Below are positions 29,059 through 38,487 of a stretch of DNA of 64,000 nucleotides, piece after piece (within the stretch, counting starts at the first letter, position 1; each line of letters opens with the position of its first letter). The notes under the pieces were generated by a model, which was given only the letters and a program-made list of their open reading frames with translations, was not told the origin of the DNA and made no database searches. The translations under genes were made by a program, and so were the position numbers. Origin of the DNA: Pseudomonas mandelii (GTDB taxonomy: Bacteria; Pseudomonadota; Gammaproteobacteria; Pseudomonadales; Pseudomonadaceae). The DNA is taken from assembly GCF_006438925.1 (NCBI RefSeq), contig NZ_RCZA01000002.1, positions 434,001 through 498,000 of the forward strand, read 5' to 3'.

Positions 29059-30037
29059 ATCGGCCGACGAGCGTCTTCAGCAGGCCATGAAGCTGGTATT
29101 GCTGGCCACCGTGCCGGGAATGCTGGTGTTTTTCTGGCTGTATGGCTGGGGAGTGTTGATCAACCTGATTCTGACGGGGGTTACCGCACTGGCCGTTGAA
29201 GCGGCCGTGTTGCGCTTGCGCAAGCGAGCGCTCAAGCCGACCTTGAGCGACGGCAGCGCACTGGTCAGCGCGACGCTGTTGGCTCTGGCCTTGCCGCCTT
29301 ATTGCCCGTGGTGGCTGACGGTCTGTGCCGCGGCGTTCGCGATGGTGTTCGGCAAACACTTGTATGGCGGCGTTGGCAAGAACCCGTTCAACCCGGCAAT
29401 GCTGGGCTTCGCCCTGGTGCTGGTGACCTTTCCCCAACAGATGACCCACTGGCCGTCATTCCATGGACTGGATCTGATCGGCGGTTTGCAGCAGGTGTTC
29501 GGGTTCAGCCTCGGTCAGACGCCAGATGCCTGGGTCCAGGCCACGGCGCTGGACAGCCTGCGGATCAACAAAAGCCTGACCATGGATGAACTGTTTGCCG
29601 CTAACCCGGCGTTCGGTCATTTCGGCGGCCGAGGCATGGAATGGGTCAACCTGGCCTTTCTGGCGGGCGGCGCGTTTCTGTTACAACGACGGGTGTTCAG
29701 TTGGCATGCGCCAGTCGGCATGCTCGCCAGCCTGTTCATCATTAGCCTGCTGTGCTGGAACGGCTCGGGCTCCGACTCCCATGGCTCGCCGCTGTTTCAT
29801 CTGCTCACTGGTGCGAGCATGCTGGGGGCATTCTTCATCGTTACGGAACCGGTGTCCGGCGCAAAAAGCCCCGGCGCGCGGCTGCTGTTCGGCGCGGGCG
29901 TCGGGCTGCTGACGTACCTGATTCGTACCTGGGGTGGTTATCCGGACGGCGTAGCCTTTGCCGTGCTGTTGATGAACCTCTGTGTGCCGGCGCTGGAGCG
30001 GTTTGCCGCCTCGAGACTGGAACGGGGTGCGCCATGA
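29045..30037 (+). CDS. rnfD: Rnf-like complex subunit D
   Basis: Polytopic membrane protein of 330 residues with about nine hydrophobic helices, equivalent to RnfD/Nqr[19 protein letters not shown] (about 104-121) is the family core. A candidate flavin threonine is T167 in QATALD, where the family has ATPLD; it is kept although the residue after it differs. The start at 29045 (AGGTGG ribosome site) overlaps rnfB by 14 bases; its stop overlaps rnfG by 4 bases. In canonical Rnf, rnfC lies between rnfB and rnfD; here there is no space for it. Confidence 0.82.
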   Translation: MQPLESADERLQQAMKLVLLATVPGMLVFFWLYGWGVLINLILTGVTALAVEAAVLRLRKRALKPTLSDGSALVSATLLALALPPYCPWWLTVCAAAFAMVFGKHLYGGVGKNPFNPAMLGFALVLVTFPQQMTHWPSFHGLDLIGGLQQVFGFSLGQTPDAWVQATALDSLRINKSLTMDELFAANPAFGHFGGRGMEWVNLAFLAGGAFLLQRRVFSWHAPVGMLASLFIISLLCWNGSGSDSHGSPLFHLLTGASMLGAFFIVTEPVSGAKSPGARLLFGAGVGLLTYLIRTWGGYPDGVAFAVLLMNLCVPALERFAASRLERGAP

Positions 30038-30645
30038 GCCGGGCGTCGAGCATTGCGATCCTGGTGTTGCTGGCAAGCCTGGGGATTGGTGCGACTTACC
30101 TCCTGCAGCACACCAGCGCGCCGCGCATTGCGGCCGAACAGCGCCTGATCGACAGTCGTAACCTGCTGGACCTGCTCCCTGCTGAAAGCTACGACAATCA
30201 GCCGCTGGAACAACCACTCGCTCTCGAAAACACTGGGTTGGCCAACAGCACGCTGCTAGGTGGCTACCTGGCAACCAAGACAGGCCAGACCAGTGCCGTG
30301 TTGCTGCGCAGCCAGACCCTGGGTTACGAGGGTTCCATCGAATTGCTGATCGCCATCGGCGCAAACGGCAAGGTGCTGGGCGTAAAAACGCTCAAGCAAT
30401 CGGAAACTCCGGGGCTGGGCGGTCGACTCGCCGACTGGCCCAATACCTGGCTTCAGGCTTTTTCCGGAAAGTCCCGAACCGAACCTGCCGATAATGGCTG
30501 GGCCTTGAAAAAGGATCAGGGGCAATTCGATCAAATGGCGGGGGCGACCATTACTTCGAGAGCGGTCATCAATGCCATCCATGACGCGTTGCGCTATTTC
30601 GACGAACATCAGCAACAGTTGATCGGGAGCAGCGCTCATGAATAA
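30034..30645 (+). CDS. rnfG: Rnf-like complex subunit G (covalent flavin subunit)
   Basis: Protein of 203 residues with one N-terminal membrane helix (about 5-23) and a periplasmic FMN-binding domain. T172 in DQMAGATIT fits the ApbE flavinylation motif D-x2-[SA]-G-A-[TS], so FMN should be attached. KQSETPGLGGRL (about 121-132) is the family's conserved segment. Four-base overlap with rnfD, 8-base overlap with rnfE. Retention of this site argues the operon is still used for electron transfer. Confidence 0.83.
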   Translation: MSRASSIAILVLLASLGIGATYLLQHTSAPRIAAEQRLIDSRNLLDLLPAESYDNQPLEQPLALENTGLANSTLLGGYLATKTGQTSAVLLRSQTLGYEGSIELLIAIGANGKVLGVKTLKQSETPGLGGRLADWPNTWLQAFSGKSRTEPADNGWALKKDQGQFDQMAGATITSRAVINAIHDALRYFDEHQQQLIGSSAHE

Positions 30646-31225
30646 GTCATCGACGCTGCAGAATTCTCTGATGCTTGCACCGCTGATCGGTGCCACGGAT
30701 TCATTGGTGTCCGCTCTGGGCCTGTGGCTGATGTTCATCGTGGTGATCGGTGCCTTTGGAGTGAGCATGGCCGCCTTGCGATCCCGACTTATCCCGGCGA
30801 CACGTTTGCTTGCCAACGTCCTGCTGGCGGCCACACTGACCAGCTGCACGGAACTCGCCGCGCAAGTCTGGTCGCTGCAATGGCACCAACATGTAGGGTT
30901 CTATGCGGGATTGATTGCCTTGCAATGTGTTGTGCTGGAACACACCGGTTTTTTCCAGAGCGCCTGGCGTGATCGCCTGCGCCTGTGTGGCCTGTTCGGC
31001 GCGTTGATGGCGGGCCTTGGCGTGCTGCGCGAATTTATCGGCAACGGAACATTCGCAAGCCATCTGCCATGGCTGGCTGGCACTGCGCAAGCGGACTGGC
31101 AAGGCTGGGCATTGACCGCTGACGGTGGCTTGCGCCTCGCCACCCTGGCCCCTGGCGGATTCATTCTGCTGGGACTGCTGATCGCCGCACATCAGGCCTG
31201 GAATCGCTCGACGCCCCCACACTGA
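30638..31225 (+). CDS. rnfE: Rnf-like complex subunit E (one of two cluster cysteines left)
   Basis: Membrane protein of 195 residues, homologous to RnfA/NqrD-type subunits. The second conserved cysteine is kept as C97 (LQCVVLEH), but the first (LGLCPLLAV in E. coli RsxE) aligns with alanine 14 (LAPLIGATDS). REFIGNGTF (about 128) and LAPGGFILLGLL are recognisable family pieces. With RnfA lacking both ligands, only one of four cysteines remains. Starts inside rnfG; nth follows 25 bases later. Confidence 0.8.
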   Translation: MNKSSTLQNSLMLAPLIGATDSLVSALGLWLMFIVVIGAFGVSMAALRSRLIPATRLLANVLLAATLTSCTELAAQVWSLQWHQHVGFYAGLIALQCVVLEHTGFFQSAWRDRLRLCGLFGALMAGLGVLREFIGNGTFASHLPWLAGTAQADWQGWALTADGGLRLATLAPGGFILLGLLIAAHQAWNRSTPPH

Positions 31226-31250
31226 CCGCCTTCGAGGAAACGCACTGCCC

Positions 31251-31889
31251 ATGAATGCCGCAAAACGTCTGGAAATTTTTCGCCGATTTCACGAAGACAA
31301 CCCGGAACCGAAAACCGAACTGGCCTACTCCTCGCCGTTCGAATTGCTGATATCCGTGATTCTCTCGGCGCAGTCGACCGATGTCGGCGTCAACAAGGCC
31401 ACTGCGAAACTCTATCCGGTGGCCAATACACCGGCGGCGATTTATGCCTTGGGTGTCGAGGGACTGTCGGAATACATCAAGACCATCGGCCTGTTCAACA
31501 GCAAAGCGAAAAACGTGATCGAGACCTGTCGCTTACTGATGGAACGTCATGGAGGCGAAGTGCCGCAAACCCGTGAAGAGCTGGAAGCGTTACCCGGCGT
31601 CGGCCGCAAGACTGCCAACGTGGTGCTCAATACCGCGTTCCGTCAGCTGACCATGGCCGTGGACACGCATATTTTCCGGGTCAGCAATCGTACCGGCATT
31701 GCTCCAGGCAAAAATGTGGTCGAGGTTGAGCAAAAACTGATGAAGTACGTGCCGAAGGAATATCTGCTGGATTCCCATCACTGGCTGATCCTCCACGGAC
31801 GCTACGTTTGCCTTGCCCGCAAGCCTCGCTGCGGCAGCTGTCGGATCGAAGACTTGTGCGAATACAAGCAAAAGACGTCGGACGATTGA
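31251..31889 (+). CDS. nth: Endonuclease III (DNA glycosylase/AP lyase)
   Basis: Base-excision repair enzyme of 212 residues that removes oxidised pyrimidines and nicks the strand. Helix-hairpin-helix with catalytic Lys in LPGVGRKTANVV (about 114-125), catalytic Asp in TMAVDTHIFRVSNR, and the C-terminal 4Fe-4S loop C-x6-C-x2-C-x5-C (CLARKPRCGSCRIEDLC). It follows rnfE as in many gamma-proteobacteria. Confidence 0.96.
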   Translation: MNAAKRLEIFRRFHEDNPEPKTELAYSSPFELLISVILSAQSTDVGVNKATAKLYPVANTPAAIYALGVEGLSEYIKTIGLFNSKAKNVIETCRLLMERHGGEVPQTREELEALPGVGRKTANVVLNTAFRQLTMAVDTHIFRVSNRTGIAPGKNVVEVEQKLMKYVPKEYLLDSHHWLILHGRYVCLARKPRCGSCRIEDLCEYKQKTSDD

Positions 31890-31995
31890 GGCGCTATTAG
31901 GTTTTTCAATTTATCGATTGAAAAAATCTTTTTTACCCGCCGGTAGATTATCGATATAAGGAGCGCCAAAGGCAGCCTTAGCCTGGAGTAACACT

Positions 31996-32175
31996 ATGAG
32001 CACTGGCAAAGAGCAATTGGACGTAGAAGACGACTTCACCCCTGTTGAGGCTGATGATGCTGAACCGGTGGTTGAAGTGGCGAAGACCAACCTGAGCAAA
32101 CGCCGCACCATCGACAATCTGCTGGAGGAGCGCCGACTGCAAAAGCAATTGGCCGATTACGATTTTGACCTATGA
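31996..32175 (+). CDS. PA3496-type small acidic protein
   Basis: A 59-residue protein read directly from the sequence. Acidic N-terminal half (VEDDFTPVEADDAEP) and basic helical C-terminal half (SKRRTIDNLLEERRLQKQ), ending DYDFDL. This pattern matches the PA3496 family, which some annotations call a putative envelope integrity protein, and the position after nth is the same as in P. aeruginosa. AT-rich upstream sequence (TAGATTATCGATATAAGGAG) offers a -10 and ribosome site. A terminator follows. Confidence 0.72.
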   Translation: MSTGKEQLDVEDDFTPVEADDAEPVVEVAKTNLSKRRTIDNLLEERRLQKQLADYDFDL

Positions 32176-32180
32176 CACCT

Positions 32181-32207
32181 AAAAGCCTCCCGAAACGGAG
32201 GCTTTTT
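32181..32207 (+). terminator. Rho-independent terminator
   Basis: AAAAGCCTCC, loop CGAAAC, GGAGGCTTTTT, just after the PA3496-type gene. Confidence 0.88.
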
Positions 32208-32265
32208 ACTAAGCGCCAACCACTGATCCCCCCCGTTCATCGCGCCTCATCAAACGCTGAGGCAG

Positions 32266-32892
32266 TCACACCAGACCATTGCGTTGAGCCAATTCGATCA
32301 GGTCGACCAGGGAGCGAGCATTGAGCTTCAACAACAGACGCGTCTTGTAAGTACTGACGGTCTTATTGCTGAGGAACATTCCGTCGGCAATCTCCTTGTT
32401 GGTCTTGCCTCGGGCCAATTGTTGCAAGACCATCATTTCCCGTCCCGACAGTCGATCCACCATATCGGCTTCACTGGCGTTCCCCAAACTGGAACGTACG
32501 GTATGCAAAGCTTGATTCGGAAAGTAACTATAGCCCGACAATACTGCCTTTATTGCACTGAGCAATTCAGTGAGATCCTGTTGTTTGCAAACATATCCTG
32601 CGGCACCGGATTGCATGCAACGCATAGAAAAATGCCCAGGCGCCTGGGAAGTTAATATCAGTACTTTCATGGGCATTGCTGTCGATGTCAGACGCGCAAT
32701 GACTTCCAGCCCATCAAGTTTCGGTATTCCAATATCCAGGATGACAATATCCGGCATATGCTCACGGGCAAGTTGCAACGCATCCACGCCATTATCTGTC
32801 TCTGCAATGACTTCGTAGCCATGACGCTCCATTAGCATACGCACCGCAAGACGAATGACAGGGTGATCATCCACGATCAGCACTTTATTCAT
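32266..32892 (-). CDS. EvgA/BvgA-type response regulator (NarL/FixJ family)
   Basis: Response regulator of 208 residues. Receiver domain with acidic pair in LIVDDHP, phospho-acceptor D53 (VILDIGIP), Thr/Lys switch regions LILTS and VCKQQD; C-terminal LuxR-type helix-turn-helix (SGREMMVLQQLARGKTNKEIADGMF, then SNKTVSTYKTRLLLKL). The closest general relatives by pattern are EvgA, BvgA and RocA1, all partners of hybrid sensors. No sensor kinase is adjacent here, so it is an orphan in this window. The ATG at 32892 has a weak GGA ribosome site. It is transcribed away from the G-poor region. Confidence 0.75.
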   Translation of the reverse strand: MNKVLIVDDHPVIRLAVRMLMERHGYEVIAETDNGVDALQLAREHMPDIVILDIGIPKLDGLEVIARLTSTAMPMKVLILTSQAPGHFSMRCMQSGAAGYVCKQQDLTELLSAIKAVLSGYSYFPNQALHTVRSSLGNASEADMVDRLSGREMMVLQQLARGKTNKEIADGMFLSNKTVSTYKTRLLLKLNARSLVDLIELAQRNGLV

Positions 32893-32959
32893 GGGCAAGT
32901 CCAATTTTCGCTGTTCGAATTTTTAGAGCCCGCACAATAGCCTAGTCGTTTCACCCATG

Positions 32960-33472
32960 GCATGCCGCCCCCCTCGGCCACCCGCACCGAGAGACATTCC
33001 CTACAGACATTAACGAATAGTCTTACAAAATTTCCAAAAATACCGGCAGGGTAAAATCTTTATCAACCTGAAAACATTTCAATGCTCCGCAGTTTTTTTG
33101 TTTCTATTTACAACCAGAAACCCAAAAAACAGAATTCGTCGCAAGCGTTAAAACGAACACCGACTATTGAGCTACCCTTAAAAGCAACTGATATTTACCA
33201 CTTTAAATTTCACACCACAAACATCGCACATAAAGGAACAAGAAAAAAACCACACCAGGCAACACTTAAAAATACATTTAACGCAACATCACCTAAAACA
33301 TCAAGAACAGAGATACTCAGCCCACACTTAATAACGCTACTATCATACTATTCAAACCCAACATTTAAAGGAGTACCACACAAACAAAAACACCAACCAC
33401 TTAGTTATTAAAAGTTAAAACCAAAAAACACTAATCAATCGAGAAAAGACAATACTTCCATGAGCAGAAAAC
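32960..33472 (+). other. AT-rich, G-poor intergenic tract
   Basis: A 570-base gap without a convincing gene. From about 33080 to 33460 the plus strand is composed mostly of A and C with very few G, unlike anything else in the window. A 109-codon frame (33082-33411) has no ribosome site and improbable Lys/Thr/His-rich composition. An isolated AAAGGAG at 33367 has no start codon after it. The C-rich, G-poor, unstructured plus-strand RNA fits a Rho-loading leader for the gene at 33473; gene decay or foreign origin are alternatives. Confidence 0.5.
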
Positions 33473-34105
33473 ATGAACAAACAAAAGAACAAAATCATCA
33501 ATCCCATGACAGTCATTGCGATATTTGCCGCTATTTCTGAAACATCGGCCGCCGTCTCGCTGCCCTTTCTCGACAACCAGGAGCGGGAGCTTTATGTCTG
33601 GTTTCTGATCAGTTTTCCTTTTTATTTGCTTTTTCTTTTCTTCGCCACACTCAACTTCAACTACCGGTCGCTGTACGCGCCATCCGATTACGGCAAGGGA
33701 AAGCATTTTGTAGAAGTGATGGACAACGCTGAACGCGGTCAGCGGCCCGAAAACCTGAAGGACCCTCCCACCCGGATCGATATTCAGACGGGCCTCTCGG
33801 CCCTACAGCACGTTTGCATGGCCAAGCAGCTAAAAAACCTGCACATCATCGATGCGCGCTGGTTAAACAAGAAAATGGAATTCGGTGCCTGGATTGAAAA
33901 AAACCGGCACCCACAGGGAAGTCCTGCACAAGTGATCGTATTTCTCACCTGTACCGATTCGGAGGCACTACTGAAGGAAAGCGCAAGCAAGCAATCAAAA
34001 CAGGCAAAGAATCGCAGCGGACCAACGCTTTGCATTGCTTACAATTTGAATTCGCACGGTCTGACGATTCTTGATCACTCTTTTTACCTGACACGTAGCA
34101 GGTAA
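33473..34105 (+). CDS. Orphan two-helix membrane protein of unknown function
   Basis: Predicted protein of 210 residues that I do not recognise with certainty. Two hydrophobic segments (about residues 13-34 and 41-62) with an intervening LPFLDNQE turn, then LNFNYRSLYAPSDY and a soluble C-terminal part of about 140 residues with alternating beta/alpha character (VIVFLTCTDSEAL; TLCIAYNLNSHGLTIL). The ribosome site is weak. Base composition is lower in GC than neighbouring genes and the preceding 400 bases are atypical, suggesting recent acquisition. It stands alone between the response regulator and argG. Confidence 0.6.
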   Translation: MNKQKNKIINPMTVIAIFAAISETSAAVSLPFLDNQERELYVWFLISFPFYLLFLFFATLNFNYRSLYAPSDYGKGKHFVEVMDNAERGQRPENLKDPPTRIDIQTGLSALQHVCMAKQLKNLHIIDARWLNKKMEFGAWIEKNRHPQGSPAQVIVFLTCTDSEALLKESASKQSKQAKNRSGPTLCIAYNLNSHGLTILDHSFYLTRSR

Positions 34106-34211
34106 CGCTTGAAGAGCATTCAGAGAGAGGAAACAGAAGGAAGGTATTACAGATACAAAAAGAGTGCTGATAACACGATGTCCGGCAGGAAAACTCCCCC
34201 CTATTCAGAAA

Positions 34212-34240
34212 TTGTGGCCTTGTCACCGACAAGGCCACAA
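34212..34240 (-). terminator. Strong hairpin, probable argG terminator
   Basis: Perfect 13-base stem TTGTGGCCTTGTC/GACAAGGCCACAA with a 3-base loop. On the minus strand it follows argG and is trailed by TTTCTG, a short U tract. The distance to the argG stop is about 40 bases. Confidence 0.6.
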
Positions 34241-34282
34241 CTCTCGTTCCACTAAGGTCGTTCTACTACCGCTTCAAAGGTC

Positions 34283-35500
34283 TCAGAAAAGCTTCCGGCC
34301 TTTGTTCGCCGCAATACGCATGCGCAACGCGTTGAGCTTGATGAAGCCCGCCGCGTCGGCCTGGTTGTAGGCGCCGCCATCTTCTTCGAAGGTCGCGATG
34401 TTGGCATCGAACAACGATTCGTCGGACTTGCGACCGGTGACGATCACGTTGCCCTTGTACAGCTTCAGGCGCACAACGCCGTTCACGTGGGCCTGGGACG
34501 CGTCGATCATCTGTTGCAGCATCAGGCGCTCAGGGCTCCACCAGTAACCGGTGTAGATCAGGCTGGCGTATTTAGGCATCAGCTCGTCTTTGAGGTGAGC
34601 CACTTCGCGGTCCAGGGTGATCGATTCGATCGCACGGTGGGCGCGCAGCATGATGGTGCCGCCTGGGGTTTCATAGCAGCCACGGGACTTCATACCCACG
34701 TAACGGTTCTCAACGATGTCGAGACGGCCGATGCCGTGTTCGCCACCGATACGGTTCAGGGTCGCCAGCACGGTAGCCGGGGTCATTTCGACGCCGTCCA
34801 GTGCAACGATGTCGCCGTTGCGGTAGGTCAGTTCCAGGTATTGCGCTTTATCTGGAGCCTTCTCCGGGGAGACGGTCCATTTCCACATGTCTTCTTCGTG
34901 CTCGGTCCAGGTGTCTTCCAGCACGCCGCCTTCATAGGAGATGTGCAGCAGGTTGGCATCCATCGAGTACGGGGATTTTTTCTTGCCATGACGCTCGATC
35001 GGGATGTTGTGCTTTTCAGCATAATCCATCAGCTTTTCACGGGAGAGCAGGTCCCATTCGCGCCACGGAGCAATCACTTTCACGCCTGGCTTCAAGGCGT
35101 AGGCGCCCAGCTCGAAACGAACCTGGTCGTTGCCCTTGCCGGTGGCACCATGGGAAATGGCGTCAGCGCCGGTTTCGTTGGCGATTTCGATCAAGCGCTT
35201 GGCGATCAACGGACGAGCGATGGAAGTACCCAGCAGGTACTCGCCTTCGTAAACGGTGTTGGCGCGGAACATCGGGAAAACGAAATCGCGCACGAATTCT
35301 TCGCGCAAGTCGTCGATGTAGATCTCTTTCACGCCCATGGCCTGTGCCTTGGCGCGTGCAGGTTCGACCTCTTCGCCCTGACCCAGGTCAGCGGTGAAGG
35401 TCACGACTTCACAGTTATAAGTATCCTGCAGCCACTTGAGGATCACCGAAGTGTCCAGGCCGCCGGAATACGCCAGAACGACCTTGTTTACGTCCGCCAT
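34283..35500 (-). CDS. argG: Argininosuccinate synthase
   Basis: Joins citrulline and aspartate with ATP in arginine synthesis; 405 residues, standard length. N-terminal P-loop-like [16 protein letters not shown], then [13 protein letters not shown], and [18 protein letters not shown] for substrate binding. The ATG at 35500 has GGAGTGATGGC upstream; a longer frame to 35536 lacks support. argF, also of this pathway, lies 8 kb away in the same window. Confidence 0.97.
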   Translation of the reverse strand: MADVNKVVLAYSGGLDTSVILKWLQDTYNCEVVTFTADLGQGEEVEPARAKAQAMGVKEIYIDDLREEFVRDFVFPMFRANTVYEGEYLLGTSIARPLIAKRLIEIANETGADAISHGATGKGNDQVRFELGAYALKPGVKVIAPWREWDLLSREKLMDYAEKHNIPIERHGKKKSPYSMDANLLHISYEGGVLEDTWTEHEEDMWKWTVSPEKAPDKAQYLELTYRNGDIVALDGVEMTPATVLATLNRIGGEHGIGRLDIVENRYVGMKSRGCYETPGGTIMLRAHRAIESITLDREVAHLKDELMPKYASLIYTGYWWSPERLMLQQMIDASQAHVNGVVRLKLYKGNVIVTGRKSDESLFDANIATFEEDGGAYNQADAAGFIKLNALRMRIAANKGRKLF

Positions 35501-35629
35501 GCCATCACTCCACGGGGTTCTACGGAAAGCCGTCAAGTCTACCGGTCATGCAGGATAATTTACAGAGGCGCGACAGCTTATGACGACGAAGCGACAGATT
35601 ATGTCGAGTGAGCGACGATAACAGCGGGT

Positions 35630-36538
35630 TCAGGAGGTGGACGCGGCGCTCGCCGATGCAGTGGCCTGAGGGGCCGGCTTTTCAGTGGGCGCAACGCGCG
35701 CAAGGTGCACATTGACCCGACGGTTCTTCGCCCGGTTGGCGGAATTGGTATTGGGCGCCAATGGATAACGCTCGCCGTGAAAGCGCACGGTGATCTGCGA
35801 TTCCTGAATGCCGTTGGCCTTGAAGAACTCCATGACGGCCAGGGCCCGACGCCGCGACAAATCACGATTGGTCAGGCGGTTGCCGCTGTTATCGGAGTGG
35901 CCATCGAGCTCGATGTGGTTGACCGTCGGATCAGCCTTCATGAACTCCAGCATCACTTGTAATTGCGCCTTGGCCTGCGCGTCGAGATCGATACCTTCGC
36001 CGGGGAAGCCGATCTGCGATTGCTTGACCTGCTCGAAATTCTTCGGCAGCAGCTTCGCCACGCAGCCCTGATAGTCGTTAAATGCCTTGCTGAACTTGAC
36101 TGGCAACAGACGCACTTCCGACACCCGGCCATCGCCCGAGTAATGTCGAACGACCGGACTGCGGCCATCCATCAGGCCACTGATCAAGCGGCCAGCCTGA
36201 ACTTGCGAACTGTTGAACAACACATTGCCGCTGCCGATTCGCACAGAACCGAGGTTGATGTCGCCACGCCCCGGTTGCCAGGGTGCAGCCGCCGCCAGCA
36301 AGGTGGCGGAACCGCCGCCGATCATCGAGTTATAGGCCTTCAGACGGAACGTCGCTTGCTCACCAGCGCGACGCACGAATTCGCCCGAACCAAAATCGGT
36401 GATCGGTTGAGTCAGGCGGCACTCGAACTTGTCTCCTTCGACCGTCCACTCGATGCTCTCCAGACGGGTCTGGAAAGTAAGCGCCATCGCAGGAAGGCTG
36501 GCAAACACGCTGAGCAAGGCTAAATAACGCTGGCGCAC
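35630..36538 (-). CDS. motY: MotY-type flagellar motor protein (OmpA domain)
   Basis: Secreted protein of 302 residues with a signal peptide (to about ASLPAMA), an N-terminal MotY-specific domain and a C-terminal OmpA/peptidoglycan-binding domain (NHIELDGHSDNSGNRLTNRDL...RRALAVMEFF). MotY forms part of the ring that stabilises the stator around the polar flagellum motor. The start is taken as GTG at 36538 with GGAG upstream; a GTG four codons earlier is also in frame. Order argG-motY-pyrC matches PA3525-PA3527. Confidence 0.88.
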   Translation of the reverse strand: MRQRYLALLSVFASLPAMALTFQTRLESIEWTVEGDKFECRLTQPITDFGSGEFVRRAGEQATFRLKAYNSMIGGGSATLLAAAAPWQPGRGDINLGSVRIGSGNVLFNSSQVQAGRLISGLMDGRSPVVRHYSGDGRVSEVRLLPVKFSKAFNDYQGCVAKLLPKNFEQVKQSQIGFPGEGIDLDAQAKAQLQVMLEFMKADPTVNHIELDGHSDNSGNRLTNRDLSRRRALAVMEFFKANGIQESQITVRFHGERYPLAPNTNSANRAKNRRVNVHLARVAPTEKPAPQATASASAASTS

Positions 36539-36697
36539 GGGAGGCTCCACTGGCTTCTACAACAAAAAGACCGACACACAGATGTTTACGGCATACCTGT
36601 TGGATATCGGAAGCTTCCTGCAAAACTTGATAGCGAGTGCCTGGAAGAGTCTTTTCCGGTAGCATTCCCCTCAGTTTGACCCGCCTGGAATCCCCTC

Positions 36698-37744
36698 ATG
36701 TCCGACCGCCTGACCCTGCTGCGTCCCGACGACTGGCATATTCATCTTCGCGATGGTGCTGTGTTGCCCAATACAGTCGCGGATGTCGCGCGCACCTTTG
36801 GTCGCGCCATCATCATGCCCAACCTGGTACCTCCGGTGCGGAACACCGCTGAAGCCGACGGCTATCGCCAGCGGATTCTCGCTGCACGCCCGGCTGGCAG
36901 CCGCTTCGAACCGTTGATGGTGCTGTACCTGACCGACCGCACCCAGCCCGAAGAAATTCGCGAGGCCAAGGCCTGCGGCTTCATTCACGCCGCCAAGCTG
37001 TACCCGGCCGGCGCGACCACCAACTCGGACTCTGGTGTCACCAGCATCGACAAGATTTTCCCTGCACTTGAGGCCATGGCCGAAGTCGGGATGCCCTTGC
37101 TGGTTCACGGTGAAGTCACCCGTGGCGATGTCGACGTGTTCGATCGCGAAAAATTCTTTATCGATGAGCACATGCGTCGTGTGGTCGAGCGCTTCCCGAG
37201 CCTCAAAGTGGTGTTCGAACACATCACTACCGCCGACGCCGTGCAGTTCGTCAACGAGGCTTCGGCCAATGTTGGCGCTACCATCACCGCGCATCACCTG
37301 CTGTACAACCGCAACCACATGCTGGTGGGCGGGATTCGGCCGCACTTCTATTGCCTGCCGATTCTCAAGCGCAACACCCACCAGGAAGCCCTGCTCGACG
37401 CCGCCACCAGCGGCAGCGACAAGTTCTTCCTCGGCACCGACTCGGCGCCCCATGCCCAGCACGCCAAAGAAGCCGCTTGCGGCTGTGCCGGTTGCTACAC
37501 GGCTTATGCAGCGATCGAGATGTATGCCGAAGCCTTCGAACAGCGCAACGCGCTGGACAAGCTCGAAGCCTTCGCCAGCCTGAACGGCCCTCGTTTCTAC
37601 GGCCTGCCGGTGAACACCGATCGCATCACCCTGGTCCGCGAAGAGTGGACCGCCCCAACCAGCCTGCCATTTGGCGAGCTGACCGTAATCCCGCTGCGCG
37701 CCGGTGAAAAACTGCGCTGGCGCCTGCTGGAGGAACACGCGTGA
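36698..37744 (+). CDS. pyrC: Dihydroorotase (class II)
   Basis: Zinc enzyme of pyrimidine synthesis that cyclises carbamoyl-aspartate; 348 residues. Metal ligands visible in [10 protein letters not shown] (about 14-23), the carboxylated lysine in [16 protein letters not shown] (about 98-113) and [18 protein letters not shown] (about 246-263). Its TGA overlaps the GTG start of rnt by 4 bases. Confidence 0.97.
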   Translation: MSDRLTLLRPDDWHIHLRDGAVLPNTVADVARTFGRAIIMPNLVPPVRNTAEADGYRQRILAARPAGSRFEPLMVLYLTDRTQPEEIREAKACGFIHAAKLYPAGATTNSDSGVTSIDKIFPALEAMAEVGMPLLVHGEVTRGDVDVFDREKFFIDEHMRRVVERFPSLKVVFEHITTADAVQFVNEASANVGATITAHHLLYNRNHMLVGGIRPHFYCLPILKRNTHQEALLDAATSGSDKFFLGTDSAPHAQHAKEAACGCAGCYTAYAAIEMYAEAFEQRNALDKLEAFASLNGPRFYGLPVNTDRITLVREEWTAPTSLPFGELTVIPLRAGEKLRWRLLEEHA

Positions 37745-38418
37745 GTGAAGACCATTTCGACGACGAACAGGACGGTCAAGGCGGCGGAGGTGGTTCGCGC
37801 CACCCGATGGCTGAGCGCTTCCGTGGATACCTGCCAGTCGTTGTCGACGTTGAAACCGGTGGTTTCAACTCTGCCACTGACGCCTTGCTGGAAATTGCCG
37901 CAACCACCATTGGCATGGACGAAAAAGGGTTTGTGTACGCCGACCACACCTACTTCTTTCGCGTAGAGCCTTTTGAAGGCGCGAACATCGAAGCGGCCGC
38001 TCTGGAATTTACCGGGATCAAACTCGATCACCCGCTGCGCATGGCAGTGAGCGAAGAAGCAGCGCTGACCGACATCTTCCGCGGCATCCGCAAGGCACTG
38101 AAAGCCAATGGCTGCAAACGGGCAATTCTGGTCGGGCACAACAGCAGCTTCGATCTGGGTTTCCTCAACGCCGCTGTCGCGCGTCTGGACATGAAGCGCA
38201 ACCCGTTTCATCCGTTCTCGAGCTTCGATACTGCGACCCTGGCCGGTCTGGCTTACGGCCAAACGGTACTGGCCAAGGCCTGTCAGGCCGCCGATATCGA
38301 CTTCGACGGTCGTGAGGCCCACTCGGCTCGCTACGACACCGAGAAGACGGCCGAGCTGTTCTGCGGCATCGTCAATCGCTGGAAACAAATGGGCGGCTGG
38401 GAAGACTACAACGACTGA
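37741..38418 (+). CDS. rnt: Ribonuclease T
   Basis: 3'-5' exonuclease of 225 residues that trims tRNA and other stable RNA ends. DEDD-family motifs: [10 protein letters not shown] (about 31-40), [10 protein letters not shown] (about 136-145) and [10 protein letters not shown] (about 195-204). GTG start overlaps pyrC stop, so translation is coupled. A perfect terminator follows. Confidence 0.95.
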   Translation: MSEDHFDDEQDGQGGGGGSRHPMAERFRGYLPVVVDVETGGFNSATDALLEIAATTIGMDEKGFVYADHTYFFRVEPFEGANIEAAALEFTGIKLDHPLRMAVSEEAALTDIFRGIRKALKANGCKRAILVGHNSSFDLGFLNAAVARLDMKRNPFHPFSSFDTATLAGLAYGQTVLAKACQAADIDFDGREAHSARYDTEKTAELFCGIVNRWKQMGGWEDYND

Positions 38419-38440
38419 TCGTTGGGTTTATCCCACCCAT

Positions 38441-38471
38441 AAAAAAACCGGCCTCAACGGCCGGTTTTTTT
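38441..38471. terminator. Bidirectional terminator
   Basis: AAAAAAACCGGCC, loop TCAAC, GGCCGGTTTTTTT between the convergent rnt and peroxiredoxin genes. Confidence 0.9.
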
Positions 38472-38487
38472 ATGCCTCAAACGTGCC

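Noticed and set aside
33082..33411. 109-codon frame in the G-poor tract
   Set aside because: No ribosome site, improbable Lys/Thr/His composition and no resemblance to known proteins; more likely a chance result of base skew.
34501..35611. Long frame antisense to argG
   Set aside because: Mirror of argG; no independent evidence of coding.
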